From: Aedes albopictus
Taxonomy: Eukaryota > Arthropoda > Insecta > Diptera > Culicidae
Reading direction: 5' to 3'
DNA: 64,000 nucleotides
Assembly (NCBI RefSeq): GCF_035046485.1
Contig: NC_085137.1
Location: forward strand, 315,033,164-315,097,163
This document shows, in pieces, positions 32,680 through 43,740 of the stretch (the first letter of the stretch is position 1; each line of letters opens with the position of its first letter). The translations under genes were made by a program, and so were the position numbers. The notes beneath the pieces are model-generated. The model was given only the letters and a program-made list of their open reading frames with translations, searched no databases and was not told the DNA's origin.

Positions 32680-34760
32680 ACTTTTTTTGCATTTTCCTCA
32701 TAAAAGATTAAAATTATTCTGAAAATATGTAACCGATTATGTAGAAGTAGGGGTAGGGGGATTAGGGGCATAATGGACACCCGGGGCGAAATGGACACCC
32801 CTGTTTTTGCCGAAACCTTTGACTTTTATGTAAAACTTTTAATGCATAAGCGTAAAGGAACAAGTCATGGTTCTATTTTTCAAAAGTACCATATATATTG
32901 CTCCAAAATAACCAAAATATCATTGAATTTGAAATATGTTTTTGATATGGTGAAATTCTTATAATTTCGAAGCAGCGTCAGATAAGGTATTACGAGTGTT
33001 GGAGTGTGTCCACCATAAAAACAAGTGAATTGTTACCTTATCTACATGTATACGAAGATTTAGCAATGGATGAAGTATTTTATTTTTGATCAGAATTTAC
33101 TTAAAATAACAATTTTAATGTTGTTGTCGATTCGGGGCGAAATGAACACTGGCAATTACGAATGGATGTAGGTGCATTGCATACTGTTAGGCGTTTAAGA
33201 AAGTTTGGAAACAATCAATCCGATTATTTTAGCCTAAAGTTTATTTAATTAACTTTGATGTTATGTAAACTCGCCTAAGATGCAGTATTATATCTGTGGT
33301 ATTGATCTCCGTAGGCAAATTACTTAACTGGTCGATGTAACCACAGATTTAGCATAAAATATGCAGAGGTGTCCATTATGCCCCGATGGGTGTCCATTTC
33401 GCCCCGTACCTTTCCTGTCAGCCCTGAAAAACACACGGTTTACAAATCATTACTTCTTTAAAATTATTCTACCTCCTGTAAATGATTGAAAGACGTAGGA
33501 AACAAGTTAAAGTTGTAAGTCAACTGATAATATGCCCAGTTTTACTCTGTTATACAGGCCTAATGTACTCATTTGCTTAGGGTGTCCATTATGCCCCTAA
33601 TACCCCTATTAGGGGCATAATGGACACCCTAAGAAAATGAGTACGTTAGGACTGTATAACAGAGAAAAACTTAACATATTAATAATATTATCAGTTAGCT
33701 TACAACTTTAACTTGTATCCTACGTATTTCAAACCTTTACAGCTTGTAGAATGTCTTTCTTGTGAAGAAATAATGAATTATAAACCGTGTGTTTTTCAGG
33801 GCTGGCAGGAAAGGTACGGGGCGAAATGGACACACATCGGGGCATAATGGACACCTCTGCATATTTTATGCTAATTCTTTGTTTGCACCAACCAGTAAAG
33901 TAATTTGCTTACGGAGTTCAATACCACCGATATAATATTCCGTCTTAGACGAGTTTACACAACATTAAAGTTAATTAAATAAACTTTAGGCTAAAATAAT
34001 CGGATCGATTTTTTCCAAAATTTCTTTAAAGCCTAACAGTATGCAATGCGCGTACATCCATTCATAATTGCCAGTGTTCATTTCGCCCCGAATCGACTAC
34101 AACATTGAAATTGCTTTTTAAGTAAATTTTGATCAAAAATAAAATACTTCATCCATTGCTAAATCTGCGTATACATGTAGAAAAGGTAACAATTCTTTTG
34201 TTTTTATGGTTAACACACTCCAACACTCGCAATACCTTATTTGCTGCTGCTTCGAAATTATAAGAATTTCACCATATGAAAAACATATTTCAATTCCAAT
34301 GATATTTTGGTTATTTTGGAGCAATATGAATGGAACTTTTGAAAAATAGAACCATGACTTGTTCCTTTACACTTATGCATTAAAAGTTTTACATAAAAGT
34401 CAACGGTTTCGACAAAAACAGGGGTGTCCATTTCGCCCCGAGTGTCCATTTATGCCTCTAATCCCCCTACAGCCTAGGATGTACTGAAAAACTTTATCGA
34501 AGACTGCAAAGCGATGCAAGTCTTGCGACAAAAATTATAACCTACTGATCGTCTGTATATCTATAGATAAGGTACGACATCAAAAATAAAATCAACTTTT
34601 TCTGCAATAATTGCAAAGGGTATAACTTTTACGACATGCATCGGATCACTTTGCGATCTTCGACAAAGTTTTTCGACACATCTTTTGGCATTTTTTCTTA
34701 TATTATCGATTACATGGTATTAGACAATTTTGAGCAAAATTTTTGACAAGTACAAAAATC
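32680..34760. mobile_element. Palindromic element (family of 47770-48515) split by the head-to-head dimer
   Basis: The left part, 32680-32753 (TTTTTTTGCATTTTCCTCATAA, AACCGATTATG), and the right part from 34470 (CAGCCTAGGATGTACTGAAA, TTCGACAAAGTTTTTCGACA) together match contiguous sequence at 47960-48270. The 32756-34467 element sits exactly between them, so it inserted into this older copy. Right border approximate. Confidence 0.7.
32756..34467. mobile_element. Head-to-head dimer of an ~850-bp MITE
   Basis: Two inverted arms, 32756-33604 and 33605-34467, mirror each other nearly end to end. Each arm by itself has inverted termini (ATTAGGGGCATAATGGACAC against GTGTCCATTATGCCCCTAAT), so each is a complete element and two are fused. 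TA flanks at 32754-32755 and 34468-34469. Sub-terminal GGGGCGAAATGGACAC motifs repeat. Frames of 63-87 codons are mirrored in both arms and lack domains. Confidence 0.88.
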
Positions 34761-35247
34761 CAAAACAAACTTTATTCGCGAGGGACACAAGGAAGTTTCT
34801 GGAGAAATTCCCAGAAGAAATTCCCCACAAGGAATCGTCGAAGGAATGCCAAAGAAGGTGCCCTGGCACAATAACATAATGAAATGAAAAAAATAATGGC
34901 TCGATTATCCTGAATTATGTTTTTCTTCAAGTCCTAGGTAATGGAGTCCGATTTTTAAAGGTTTAAATACATATCTCACCTACTACTAATTTATTATGGA
35001 TAACTACTTATTTCACACCTTAAAATAAATTGATTGAATTGGCACAAAAAGAAGTAAACGGATAGTAAGTAAATTGTTTTTCTCACAAATGTAGTATAAT
35101 TCCTAGAATGGGTCTTCTTATTTGACGTCTTAAATCAGCTGATTGTTAGGGTCTTTGACAGTTCTTCTATGGAGATGACAGATCCGTGTTACCAGCCTAT
35201 GTGATTGCCCCTCCAATGTAAAAGTTTGATTAACACCCATTGAGTAC
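34761..35247. other. No gene; short minisatellite patch
   Basis: A GGAATTCC-type patch lies at about 34790-34860; otherwise AT-rich unassigned sequence. Confidence 0.4.
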
Positions 35248-35345
35248 CCAAGTAACAGAACTAGTTGAACAACAGTTTCTTAAGCTGAAGTTTGCTTAAG
35301 AGTTGTTTGTTCCACTCTTGTACAACAAAAATGTTTGTTGGGTAA
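35248..35345 (+). repeat. Dispersed repeat, inverted partner at 52430-52546
   Basis: AGTAACAGAACTAGTTGAAC, CAGTTTCTTAAGC and TTGCTTAAGAGT match the reverse complement of 52430-52546. The CCCAAGTAAC start resembles the terminus at 53279. Confidence 0.65.
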
Positions 35346-35439
35346 TTCTTGCTGAGATCGGCCCACAATTTACACCTTGTCTTCAAAAATGCTTAAGGTG
35401 GTGATTTTCTGAAGGTCCTTGCCGAAAAAGTAAGGAAAA

Positions 35440-36120
35440 TGCATTTGGTTACTCAAATTGATGGACCCCTCGTTAGTTAAAGCCACAACAATGTTTGCAG
35501 ACCCCTCGGTTTTTGTCGAATGGTGGCTTATTAAAACTGTTATAACTCAAAAATTTCTCCACGAACCACCTCAAAATTAAACGTTGTTGAAAAGAAGAAC
35601 GATATAGCGAGCTACTATTTACAGTTTTAAACAGTTGGGCCGGCCATATTGATTTTGGCCACCATCTTGGATATTTATACCACCATTTTTCAAAATTGGC
35701 ATTATTGAAAGCTAAGACATTTGTACATAATATATTAAATAATTAGAGATGTCTTTTTCTCCTTTTAAAAGTTTTTTTTTTTTTTTTTTTATCGGATACC
35801 AAAATATGACTTTTTTTTTCAAATATCTTGGAAACCAATGGAGATATTGCAATTTTGAGCGCAAGTGTTGTCTAATTGGGTTCTAGAATCACCGATTTAG
35901 TCTAGAAAAATTATGTTTCAATATTAAGTTTGAAATGTTTTTTGAAGATTTGCTCTAGCAAAAAATCAACTTAAACTCTTTGCACCACCCCAAACATGAA
36001 CCGAAATCGCTCATTTTTGCACAGCTCACTTATTTCGACCAGTAAAGAGAGATTTTTCAAAATAGGCCCCACCCTAATGTCACATGAGCAATAATCTTAA
36101 TATTTTTTTCAGTTAGAGTC
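35440..36120. repeat. Unassigned dispersed repeat region
   Basis: AACCGAAATCGCTCATTTTTG with the following GCTCACTTATTT (35998-36040) recurs at 44487-44525, and the CACCCTAAT word also follows in both. The rest is AT-rich with poly-T near 35770-35790. Confidence 0.55.
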
Positions 36121-36204
36121 ACATCTGATTGTCTATCCATGCATCCTCATGTTACGACCAATTTCTTACGTTTCAGTATATCCAAATACATTCCAAGTTA
36201 TATT

Positions 36205-36266
36205 TTAGTAAAAGGAGATTACATACATAATAAATAAAAGGAGATTACATACATAATAAATAAAAC
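36205..36266 (+). repeat. 29-bp tandem duplication
   Basis: AAAAGGAGATTACATACATA and the following ATAAATAA occur twice in direct succession. Confidence 0.85.
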
Positions 36267-37410
36267 TTAAAAAATGTATTCAGCAAATCGTTTTCTCACT
36301 TTAAATCTGTCTAATTCCGAGCTCCAAATTCTAATAGTTAATAATGGGTGAGACATTTTACCATTTTTTTTGTGTTGTACAAATGCATCCACAAACCTTG
36401 AAATAATAATTTATAGCTAAGGAAAAGGGTTCGCATCGCAAAAATGGATACAATATCAAAAACATAAAATCTACATCCCAAACATGCCACCGCCAGATGG
36501 GCTCCATGCTGCTTTGATTGCGATTGGGACCTTGCCAAACGAAGCTGTGTAGAAGTTTACTGCTACACTGCTCTGCCATCATGTTACGCGTTGCGGCAAA
36601 GGCTGGAACAATCCAAAAGGGTACAGAATTTAAATTATTTTCATAACATTGCTTTGTATGGGGTGATAATATTGAAAACCGAAACCTCTGTAACCGTCGC
36701 AGACTTACAAGACCTTCCAGCCAGCAGTGGCCATCGCATCATCGCCACCGACTCCCCATTGACCAAATTGCATCTGAGTTCACGGGTTGTCCATTGCTTC
36801 TTATATTTAATTAACGTCTACACCACATTCCGGGCCCACCAAAGGCGCCCTGTCCTACATTCCCAAACAGCCAAACCCAAACGCACCGAAATGAGTCATC
36901 TTCCTCTTGGAAAACAACGGCGTCAACTATAACAGCTAGCTAGCTAGAAGCATACAAATGACCTCTTTAGATGACCCTTCTTAGTTCGACAGATTCCAGC
37001 CATAAAAGCGTTTAATGCGCCTCAGCGTTGCTCTACCAAACATATCGCCCTTGTCTCGCTGCTAGTTGTCGTTCGTAAGCGACTGTTATAGTAACTAAAA
37101 TGATCCCATAAAACCATTAATGTTTCACCTCAACGACAACGAGCCGTATAGCTATGGCATAGACAAATAGACGCATCACTTGGAGCTTCATTCCCCAGAA
37201 CCCAGAATGTAACGTTCTGGTTACAATAACCCGATTGATGGAGAATGTTGGTGAGCATCTTTGAAAGCTAGAATTGAAATGATCGTTGATAGCGTGGTTG
37301 ATGAAAGTTCCATAATAGCTACGTCTGCTTGTCAGTACCTGTAGTGTATAAGTGTTTCATAATTTCTATTAGCTCACAGTTTTCCCTCCGTGCTTTATTC
37401 TCTCTTACAG
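36267..37410. other. Non-repetitive region upstream of the host gene
   Basis: Even base composition from about 36590 and no repeats, as expected of conserved flanking or 5' gene sequence. The 113-codon frame at 36591-36932 has no recognised domain. Just before 37411 lies a pyrimidine tract ending TCTCTCTTACAG, a good splice acceptor, so a 5' exon may lie upstream. Confidence 0.4.
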
Positions 37411-37949
37411 ATAATAGAAATCTCTGAGGAGCAGCCGTTAACAACAATCATAGCCGCCAGTCGCTGTCTTTGGTAGCGAACACACAAACGCACGAGATGC
37501 AGCATCTCTGACCAAAACAACGAGATATATGTGGAACAACAGGAGACCAAAGTGTACCGTAATCTAACAACACGCATATCTATTGCCGTAGTGTTTCTTC
37601 TCGGTAGTCATCCAGTCAGAATAAAGCTATACCGAGAATGCCAACGTAGTGGTGTGAGTGGAGAACGTTCACAACGAAATTAAACGGTCTTCAGTATGAC
37701 CGTAATCAATAGGGTAAAGTGAATCACAGATCGGTAGTGTAGTGTAACAAGGTCAATGTGAAATCGAAGAATTTTACAATCGGATGGTAAAGTGGAAACT
37801 AGAATAGTCGGAAATTCTACATCCCCGTAGAATAACATCGTAGAGTTTATTCTCAAATTCGAATCGAAGAAAGGAGAAGAAGGAGGGACCGAGGTGATAT
37901 TTCGTTTTTGGAAATAGGCGATCCCCTTTTTCCCACAACAGCAGCAACA
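37411..37949 (+). promoter_or_regulatory. Probable 5' UTR of the secreted-protein gene
   Basis: Starts after a consensus acceptor (TCTCTTACAG) and runs without repeats to the start codon, ending CAGCAGCAACA before ATG. Several short upstream ATGs are present. The transcription start cannot be fixed: it could be within this stretch (CCAGTCAGAA near 37614 resembles an arthropod initiator) or in an upstream exon. Confidence 0.4.
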
Positions 37950-38063
37950 ATGAATTTACGACATCAGGAAACGTTTTGTATCATACTCTTGCTAAGTACC
38001 GTCAGTATTACCTTCGGGCAGGACTTCCAGTTTGCCAGTGATAAGGAGGAAGATGAAGTGCAG
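37950..38063 (+). CDS. Secreted protein of unknown function, exon 1 (signal peptide)
   Basis: ATG sits in a good insect context (CAACAATGA) and opens 38 codons. A short polar N-terminus is followed by a hydrophobic core (residues ~9-22, CIILLLSTVSITF) and a likely signal-peptidase site after FG, before QDFQ. The mature start is acidic (DKEEDE). The exon ends CAG before GTGAGT, a consensus donor, in phase 0. It joins in frame to exon 2 at 50745 after a 12.7-kb intron packed with mobile elements; the first begins 44 bases after the donor. I do not recognise the protein. The secretory signal is inferred from composition. Confidence 0.72.
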
Positions 38064-38556
38064 GTGAGTGGATGATTTTCAGTTCATATCATGCTATCCA
38101 ACTAGTACAGGTCGGACTCGATTATCCGGAGACTCGATTATCCGGAGACTCGATTATCCGGGATTCGATTATCCGGAATTTTAAACTCGATTATCCGGAG
38201 TATTTTTTATTGAGATTTTTTTTTATATTTTAATGCAGAAATTCGAAATCGTTAAGGCCAGTGTACACAGGGTCAAATATTTGACAAGGAAAGAACTCAA
38301 GAAACAACATCAGTTTGACACTAATGAAAATTTGATCGAGTCAAACAAGATGTTTGAGCATTGGTTTCTTTTCGGACAAATATTTGACCCTGTGTAGTAG
38401 CAGCTTAAGTATTATAATACTGTGCTGACCCGAGTTTGAGAGGCCTCGATGGCGTTTTCTCCAGATATTTTCAGTTTTCTGACCAGATTGTGTTAGCTTT
38501 TTTTTAACAAGAAAAAGTGTTTTAAATTCTGCATACCATTTTACAATCAATCTTAA

Positions 38557-38800
38557 GGACAGACTTGTTATAACCCCAGAATGGCCGCCACAATGGCCGA
38601 CTTTGGCACCTAATCGCGATTTCGATCGCACAAATCTCTTCGTACACAAAAGCAGCGCTCCTGATCTTCTTATTTGAAGCTTATTACAAGTGAACAACAA
38701 CAGATTAATAAAATGCATTGTTGTTTGAAGCTTGCTTCTTGAGATTTGTGCGTCTGGAGGTCTGATGCACTGTTGAAGCAAAATTTCAAGACGTTTGTAC
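38557..38800. mobile_element. TTAA MITE family A, copy 2 (inverted)
   Basis: TTAA at 38553-38556 precedes GGACAGACTTGTTATAACCC. The body matches copies at 5028 and 59998 in reverse orientation. The right end is eroded (GTACTTTAT where GTCCTTAA is expected). A 146-codon frame on the minus strand spans it and is not a gene. Confidence 0.82.
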
Positions 38801-38969
38801 TTTATATTAGTTGATATATTTTGGAATTATATACAAATTACGTAACAAACAAATCTCCCGTTATATTTGAAAAGGGGCAAACAATTTAAAATTTCGTTTC
38901 AGCGAAAAGATGCTATATTTGTGTCTGTTTTCAAAATAAAATTTACGGTATCCTTTGAAAACAGACGCC

Positions 38970-39485
38970 AATCCTGGAATTTCTCAAGCAATGCCTGCAG
39001 AGATTCCATCGGATATTTCTTCTGGGATTCCTCTAGAATTTCCAAGGAAAAGTCCTCCAGAGATTTTTGTAAATGATGAATACAGACTTCCAGCAGTTGG
39101 AAGCATCCAAATTAGATCAATTCCTCTTGGTATCAATTGGTATTCCTCCAAGAATTCCGTCTTTAGTCCGCCTAGGATTTCTTCAGGAATTTACCTACAA
39201 TACCACCAGGGTTTCCTCTATAAATTTCCCAATAATTATTCTTGCAATTCTTGGAACAATTTCTCCAAGGATTTTTCTAAAGTTTCCTCCAGAATTTAAT
39301 CTTGGTGGGGCATAGGAAGTCCTTTAGGGAGGAAGTCCCAAAAGTACTGCTAGAATTTCTCCAAGCATTATTCCAAAAGCTCCTCTTCCTTGAATTTTCT
39401 GTAGAAATTCGTGCATGGATTTCTTCAGAGTTTCTTCTAGATATTTCTCAAGATATGTTTAGGGCTTTCTCCAGGAACTCCCTGA
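38970..39485. repeat. Degenerate TTCC/GGAA minisatellite
   Basis: Units such as ATTCCTCCAAGAATTCC and GGAATTTCTCAAGC. It continues at 39690-39890 beyond the inserted MITE. Confidence 0.65.
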
Positions 39486-39682
39486 TACCCGAGTAGAAGA
39501 GAATAGGTGTAAAATATTAAACTGAGGTATGCAAAACCTGAAACAATAAATGGTGCCTGTTCTACAATTCAATAATATTTCAAGCAGTCCTCAATACCAA
39601 ACCAATAACTCATTGAGGTATCTTTGTTAATGACTCAATATCTTATCTTGGTATGATATCTAACTCGTTCCTGCTCGGGTAT
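39486..39682. mobile_element. MITE with ATACCCGAG ends, ~197 bp
   Basis: ATACCCGAGTAGAAGAGAATA at the left mirrors TTCCTGCTCGGGTAT at the right. The interior shares TTTCAAGCAGTCCTCAATACC-type and TGAGGTAT words with the 365-bp relative at 51196-51560. Inserted in the minisatellite. Confidence 0.82.
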
Positions 39683-39689
39683 AGAGCTT

Positions 39690-39890
39690 CAGGATATTTT
39701 CCATGGATTCCTCCAGGGATTTTTCAAGAAATTTTTACAGAAATCTTGTATGAATTACAGTCATTTCCAGAGTGATTCAGAAACTTCTTTCAAACTTCTT
39801 TAAGGATTCCTCAAGTGATTTTTTCCAGGGGCAAATCAAGGAATTCCTTTAGAGATTTCTACAAGGATTCCTCTAGCGAGATTGTGATCG
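39690..39890. repeat. Degenerate TTCC/GGAA minisatellite (continuation)
   Basis: The same tract as 38970-39485, after the MITE. Confidence 0.55.
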
Positions 39891-40304
39891 TTTTTGTATT
39901 AAGCGTGTTTTTGCAGAATTGACATCACCGCTCTCAGTCTACGTGTGTATTAAATACTTAGCGCAGAAGCTCTTTCTGGGTTAGAATACTTTGTAATATA
40001 ATCCGGGAAGGCAACGAAAACAGATCCACTCGTTGGCCTGGGAAATGCTATTTGTGATGTTTATTTTTATTTGCCGCTCAATTATTATTTTTGATTCAAG
40101 CTGCCTACACCTATCGTCTACTGTCTCCTGTTTGTCAGGACACAATTGGGTTTTTAAATTAAAAAAAAAAATATATTGTTTTTTTTTTATTTTATTCAAA
40201 AGAGCACCATTTTCTGAGCCACTTTTATTTTGCCAACATAAATTAGAAGATAAAATTGTTCCGCTATAGATAGCAAAAATACATTTATGCAATTCAGTAT
40301 CATA

Positions 40305-40610
40305 ATTTACATTTTATATAACTCATTTTGGTATCATAATGGCCAATTTTTCCGAACTGGCTCATTATGCAACTGAAATGAGTTGCATAATGGAAAATAG
40401 TTGTATAATGTTCATAATGCAACTCATTTGAGTTGCATTATGAAAATTATGCAACTCAAATGGGTTGCATTATGAAAAAATCAGTGCATAAAATTTTGTA
40501 TGGAACTCGTTGCAAAACTCGATTTTTTCAGCACTCTTCGTATTTATCCAACTCGGCAAGCCTCGTTGGATAAATGTACGACTCGTGCTGAAAAAATCAA
40601 CCTTTTGCAA
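40305..40610. repeat. Palindromic repeat rich in GAGTTGCATTATGA
   Basis: GAGTTGCATTATG and its complement alternate at 40340-40470. From about 40500 to 40610 a second palindrome has arms GATTTTTTCAGCAC/GTGCTGAAAAAATC and TATCCAAC/GTTGGATA around a short loop. Non-coding. Confidence 0.7.
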
Positions 40611-40843
40611 CTCGTTACATAAATAACTATTCTAATACTACAACCCTATTCATTACATTTTCTCCCGTTCATCAAAACTGACAAAAATAAAATAACCCAC
40701 ACCCCTTCACCAACCCACTTTAATTGTATTGTTTCCTTTGATAGAATCAGGACCTTTTTATGGAGTTCAAAATTCACAAAAAAAACTATGCCGATTTGTC
40801 AGCCTAGAAAACAATCAAGTTCCCACTGTGTGCAATATTCTAA

Positions 40844-40990
40844 AGGAACGCCTATAACTTACGTCACGCTTCACGAGGAGAGGGGGAATTCAACATAGTG
40901 CAATGACCAATACAAAAACTTCATTAAAATAGCATGACTAGGAAAGGAAAAAATAAAAATTTTGCGCTACGTAATTTATGGACGTCCCCC
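40844..40990. mobile_element. Diverged MITE of the GGGGGCATCC group
   Basis: The left CGCCTATAACTTACGTCACGC roughly mirrors the right GCGCTACGTAATTTATGGACG. Similar termini occur at 25889 and 62144. Borders approximate. Confidence 0.55.
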
Positions 40991-41287
40991 AATTCAAATT
41001 TCTGGCTACGTCACTTCTTCATGCACATAAAATAACAAAAACATTACTTTTCCTTAAGTTTTTGAATTCCAAATTAATATTTTTTTCGTGATTCGATTAT
41101 CTGAAGAATTCGATTATCCGGAGTGAAATAAAAATCAATACTCCGGATAATCGAGTCCGACCTGTAGTGTGATTCAGTTGATCGATTGATCCCCACTAGA
41201 GAAATTTGGTTATTTAAAATAACTTGTTTTGTATGCGTTCTTAAAAATTGAAAACTGGGTTGACTTGGGCAGAACTTTTTTTCACAA

Positions 41288-42447
41288 TCCAATTCCATTC
41301 CAATTCCGTTCTAATTCCGTTATAATTCCATTCCAATTCCATTCCAATTCCATTCCAATTTCATTCCAATTCCATTCCAATTCCATTCCAATTCCATTCC
41401 AATTCCATTCCAATTCCATTCCAATTCCATTCCAATTTCATTCCAATTCCATTCCCATTCCATTCCATTCCAATTCCATTCCAAATCCATTTCAAATCCA
41501 TTTCAATTCCATTCCAATTCCATTCCAATTCCATTCCAATTCCATTCCAATTCCATTCCAATTCCATTCCAATTCCATTCCAATTCATTCCAATTCCATT
41601 CCAATTCCATTCCAATTTCATTCCAATTCCATTCCCATTCCATTCCATTCCAATTCCATTCCAAATCCATTTCAAATCCATTTCAATTCCATTCCAATTC
41701 CATTCCAATTCCATTCCAATTCCATTCCAATTCCATTCCAATTCCATTCCAATTCCATTCCAATTCCATTCCAATTTCATTCCAATTCCATTCCAATTCC
41801 ATTCCAATTCCATTCCAATTCCATTCCAATTTCATTCCAATTCCATTCCCATTCCATTCCATTCCAATTCCATTCCAAATCCATTTCAAATCCATTTCAA
41901 TTCCATTCCAATTCCATTCCAATTCCATTCCAATTCCATTCCAATTCCATTCCAATTCCACCCAATTCCATTCCAATTCCATTCCAATTCCATTCCAATT
42001 CCATTCCAATTCCATTCCAATTCCATTCCAATTCCATTCCAATTCCATTCCAATTCCATTCCAATTCCATTCCAATTCCATTCCAATTCCATTCCAATTC
42101 CATTCCAATTCCATTCCAATTCCATTCCAATTCCATTCCAATTCCATTCCAATTCCATTCCAATTCCATTCCAATTCCATTCCAATTCCATTCCAATTCC
42201 ATTCCAATTCCATTCCAATTCCATTCCAATTCCATTCCAATTCCATTCCAATTCCATTCCAATTCCATTCCAATTCCATTCCAATTCCATTCCAATTCCA
42301 TTCCAATTCCATTCCAATTCCATTCCAATTCCATTCCAATTCCATTCCAATTCCATTCCAATTCCATTCCAATTCCATTCCAATTCCATTCCAATTCCAT
42401 TCCAATTCCATTCCAATTCCATTCCAATTCCATTCCAATTCCATTCC
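41288..42447 (+). repeat. 11-bp minisatellite (CCAATTCCATT)n, ~1.16 kb, with higher-order blocks
   Basis: Nearly perfect CCAATTCCATT units, about 105 copies. A variant block (CATTCCCATTCCATTCC followed by CCAAATCC and CATTTCAA variants) recurs at 41451, 41631 and 41845, giving higher-order steps of 180 and 214 bp; 41990-42447 is homogeneous. As 11 is not a multiple of three and the unit has no stop on either strand in any register, long frames appear on both strands (452 codons plus, 253 and 178 minus). They are not genes. Located in intron 1. Confidence 0.95.
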
Positions 42448-42449
42448 TT

Positions 42450-43400
42450 TTTCTATGGTTTATCTATTGGGGTTTCTTCAAAGACTCCCACAGAATTCCC
42501 CGAGATATTTTTTCGGGAATTCCGTTGGGATTTTCTGCCGGGACACTAGAATTGATTCTTGCCAGGGATTTCTCCCAGGGTTCATGAAGGGATATTGTCC
42601 GGTATTTCATTATGGATTCTTTTATGGGTTTCTTTCGGCATTTTTCCTGGGATTTTTTCAGTGACTTCCTCCAGGATTCATTTCCAAAGTTCTTTTCATG
42701 ATTTCTAGATTTTCTTCAGGAATTTCTTCTGCGATTTCTACCGAATTCTTGAAGGATCACTCTAGGAACTCTTTGTGAAATTTCTACAGGAAGTCCTCTT
42801 CTTCATTGATTCCTACTGGGATTCCTTCAGGTATTTGACCCGAGATTTTTTCTTCTTTTTTTTTTGGCGTCATGTCCTCCCAGGATTCTTTCCAGGATTT
42901 TTTCTGGGACTCCTTAAGGTATTTCTTCCGAGATACTTTTACGGAACTTTTTGGGCTTCCTTCCGGGATTCCCTCAATTCCTACCGGGATTTCTTTTGAA
43001 TTTTCTTCCGGATTTTTTTTTTTTCAATAATTCCTACTGGGAATTTTTCAGGAATGCCTACTAGCAATTCTTCACGGATTTCTCCCGGGATACTTTTGGG
43101 AATTATTCCTTCGGGAATCCCTCCCGAGACCCGTTCATTGATTCCTTCCGGGATTGCTCCCAGATTTCTCTGGAGATCCATACAGAGATTCTTTTAAGTT
43201 TTTTTTCTCGCGATTCTTCTAGTAGCTTCTTCCTTCTGAGGTTCCTACATTGATTTTTGGGATTCCTTGCTGCATTATTTGGGTATTCCTCCCAAGACTC
43301 ATTTGACGATTCCTATGAGGAAACCAGTTGATTTTTCAAGTTTCTCCCGTGATTCCTTCGTTGTTTTTTTTCGGATTTGTTTTAAGAATTGGGTTTTTAA
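42450..43400. repeat. Degenerate GGGATTCCTTC minisatellite
   Basis: Adjoins the 11-bp array directly. Units near GGGATTCCTTCCGG and GATTTCTTCC with strong divergence. Frames up to 74 codons are by-products. Confidence 0.7.
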
Positions 43401-43489
43401 AATTTAGAGAAAATCAATGATTTTTATATTTTTAAACGAAAGATCACCTGTTTCTAAGCCTCTATGATTTTTTTTCAGGTTTTCAGAAC

Positions 43490-43740
43490 TTTGTTTTGAT
43501 ACCTAAAATCAATTTCAAGGGGGATTTATTCAAATCACCTTTTGACAGCTGGGTAACTGCTTGACAGTTCCGCCCAGTACAAAACCCGACGAGGGGTGAT
43601 TCGACAAATCGCTCCCATACAAACTTCAAATTGATTTTTAAATAGGTTCCCGGGCTCCATAAGTTATGAAAATTTGGATTTCGGCTCAGTTTGGCGTGCA
43701 GATTCAGAATATGGAATTATCTCAACATCGCTTAAAAAGC
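43490..43740 (-). repeat. Dispersed repeat, partner of 5440-5640
   Basis: Inverted relative to 5440-5640: GGTTCCCGGGCTCC and TCCCATACAAAC correspond to GGAGTCCGGGAACC and GTTGTATGGGGA there. Confidence 0.6.

Larger units (their letters stand above)
38108..41164. mobile_element. Pogo-like non-autonomous DNA element, 3,057 bp, in intron 1
   Basis: Perfect inverted ends of 24 bp start CAGGTCGGACTCGATTATCC. TA flanks at 38106-38107 and 41165-41166. The sub-terminal ACTCGATTATCCGGA motif repeats several times at the left and twice at the right, as transposase-binding sites might. No transposase frame remains. The interior carries three younger MITEs (38557, 39486, 40844), minisatellite and another palindromic repeat, so it was a repeated target. 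Confidence 0.85.

Noticed and set aside
32773..34449. Mirrored 63-87-codon frames as a duplicated gene
   Set aside because: They lie in the inverted arms of a MITE dimer and have no domain; mirroring follows from the palindrome.
36591..36932. A 113-codon frame upstream of the host gene
   Set aside because: No domain or context; more likely non-coding sequence in the 5' region.
41229..42587. A 452-codon plus-strand frame and 150-253-codon minus-strand frames
   Set aside because: They are produced by an 11-bp repeat that lacks stops in any register; the 11-residue period is the same in all frames and there is no splice or start context.
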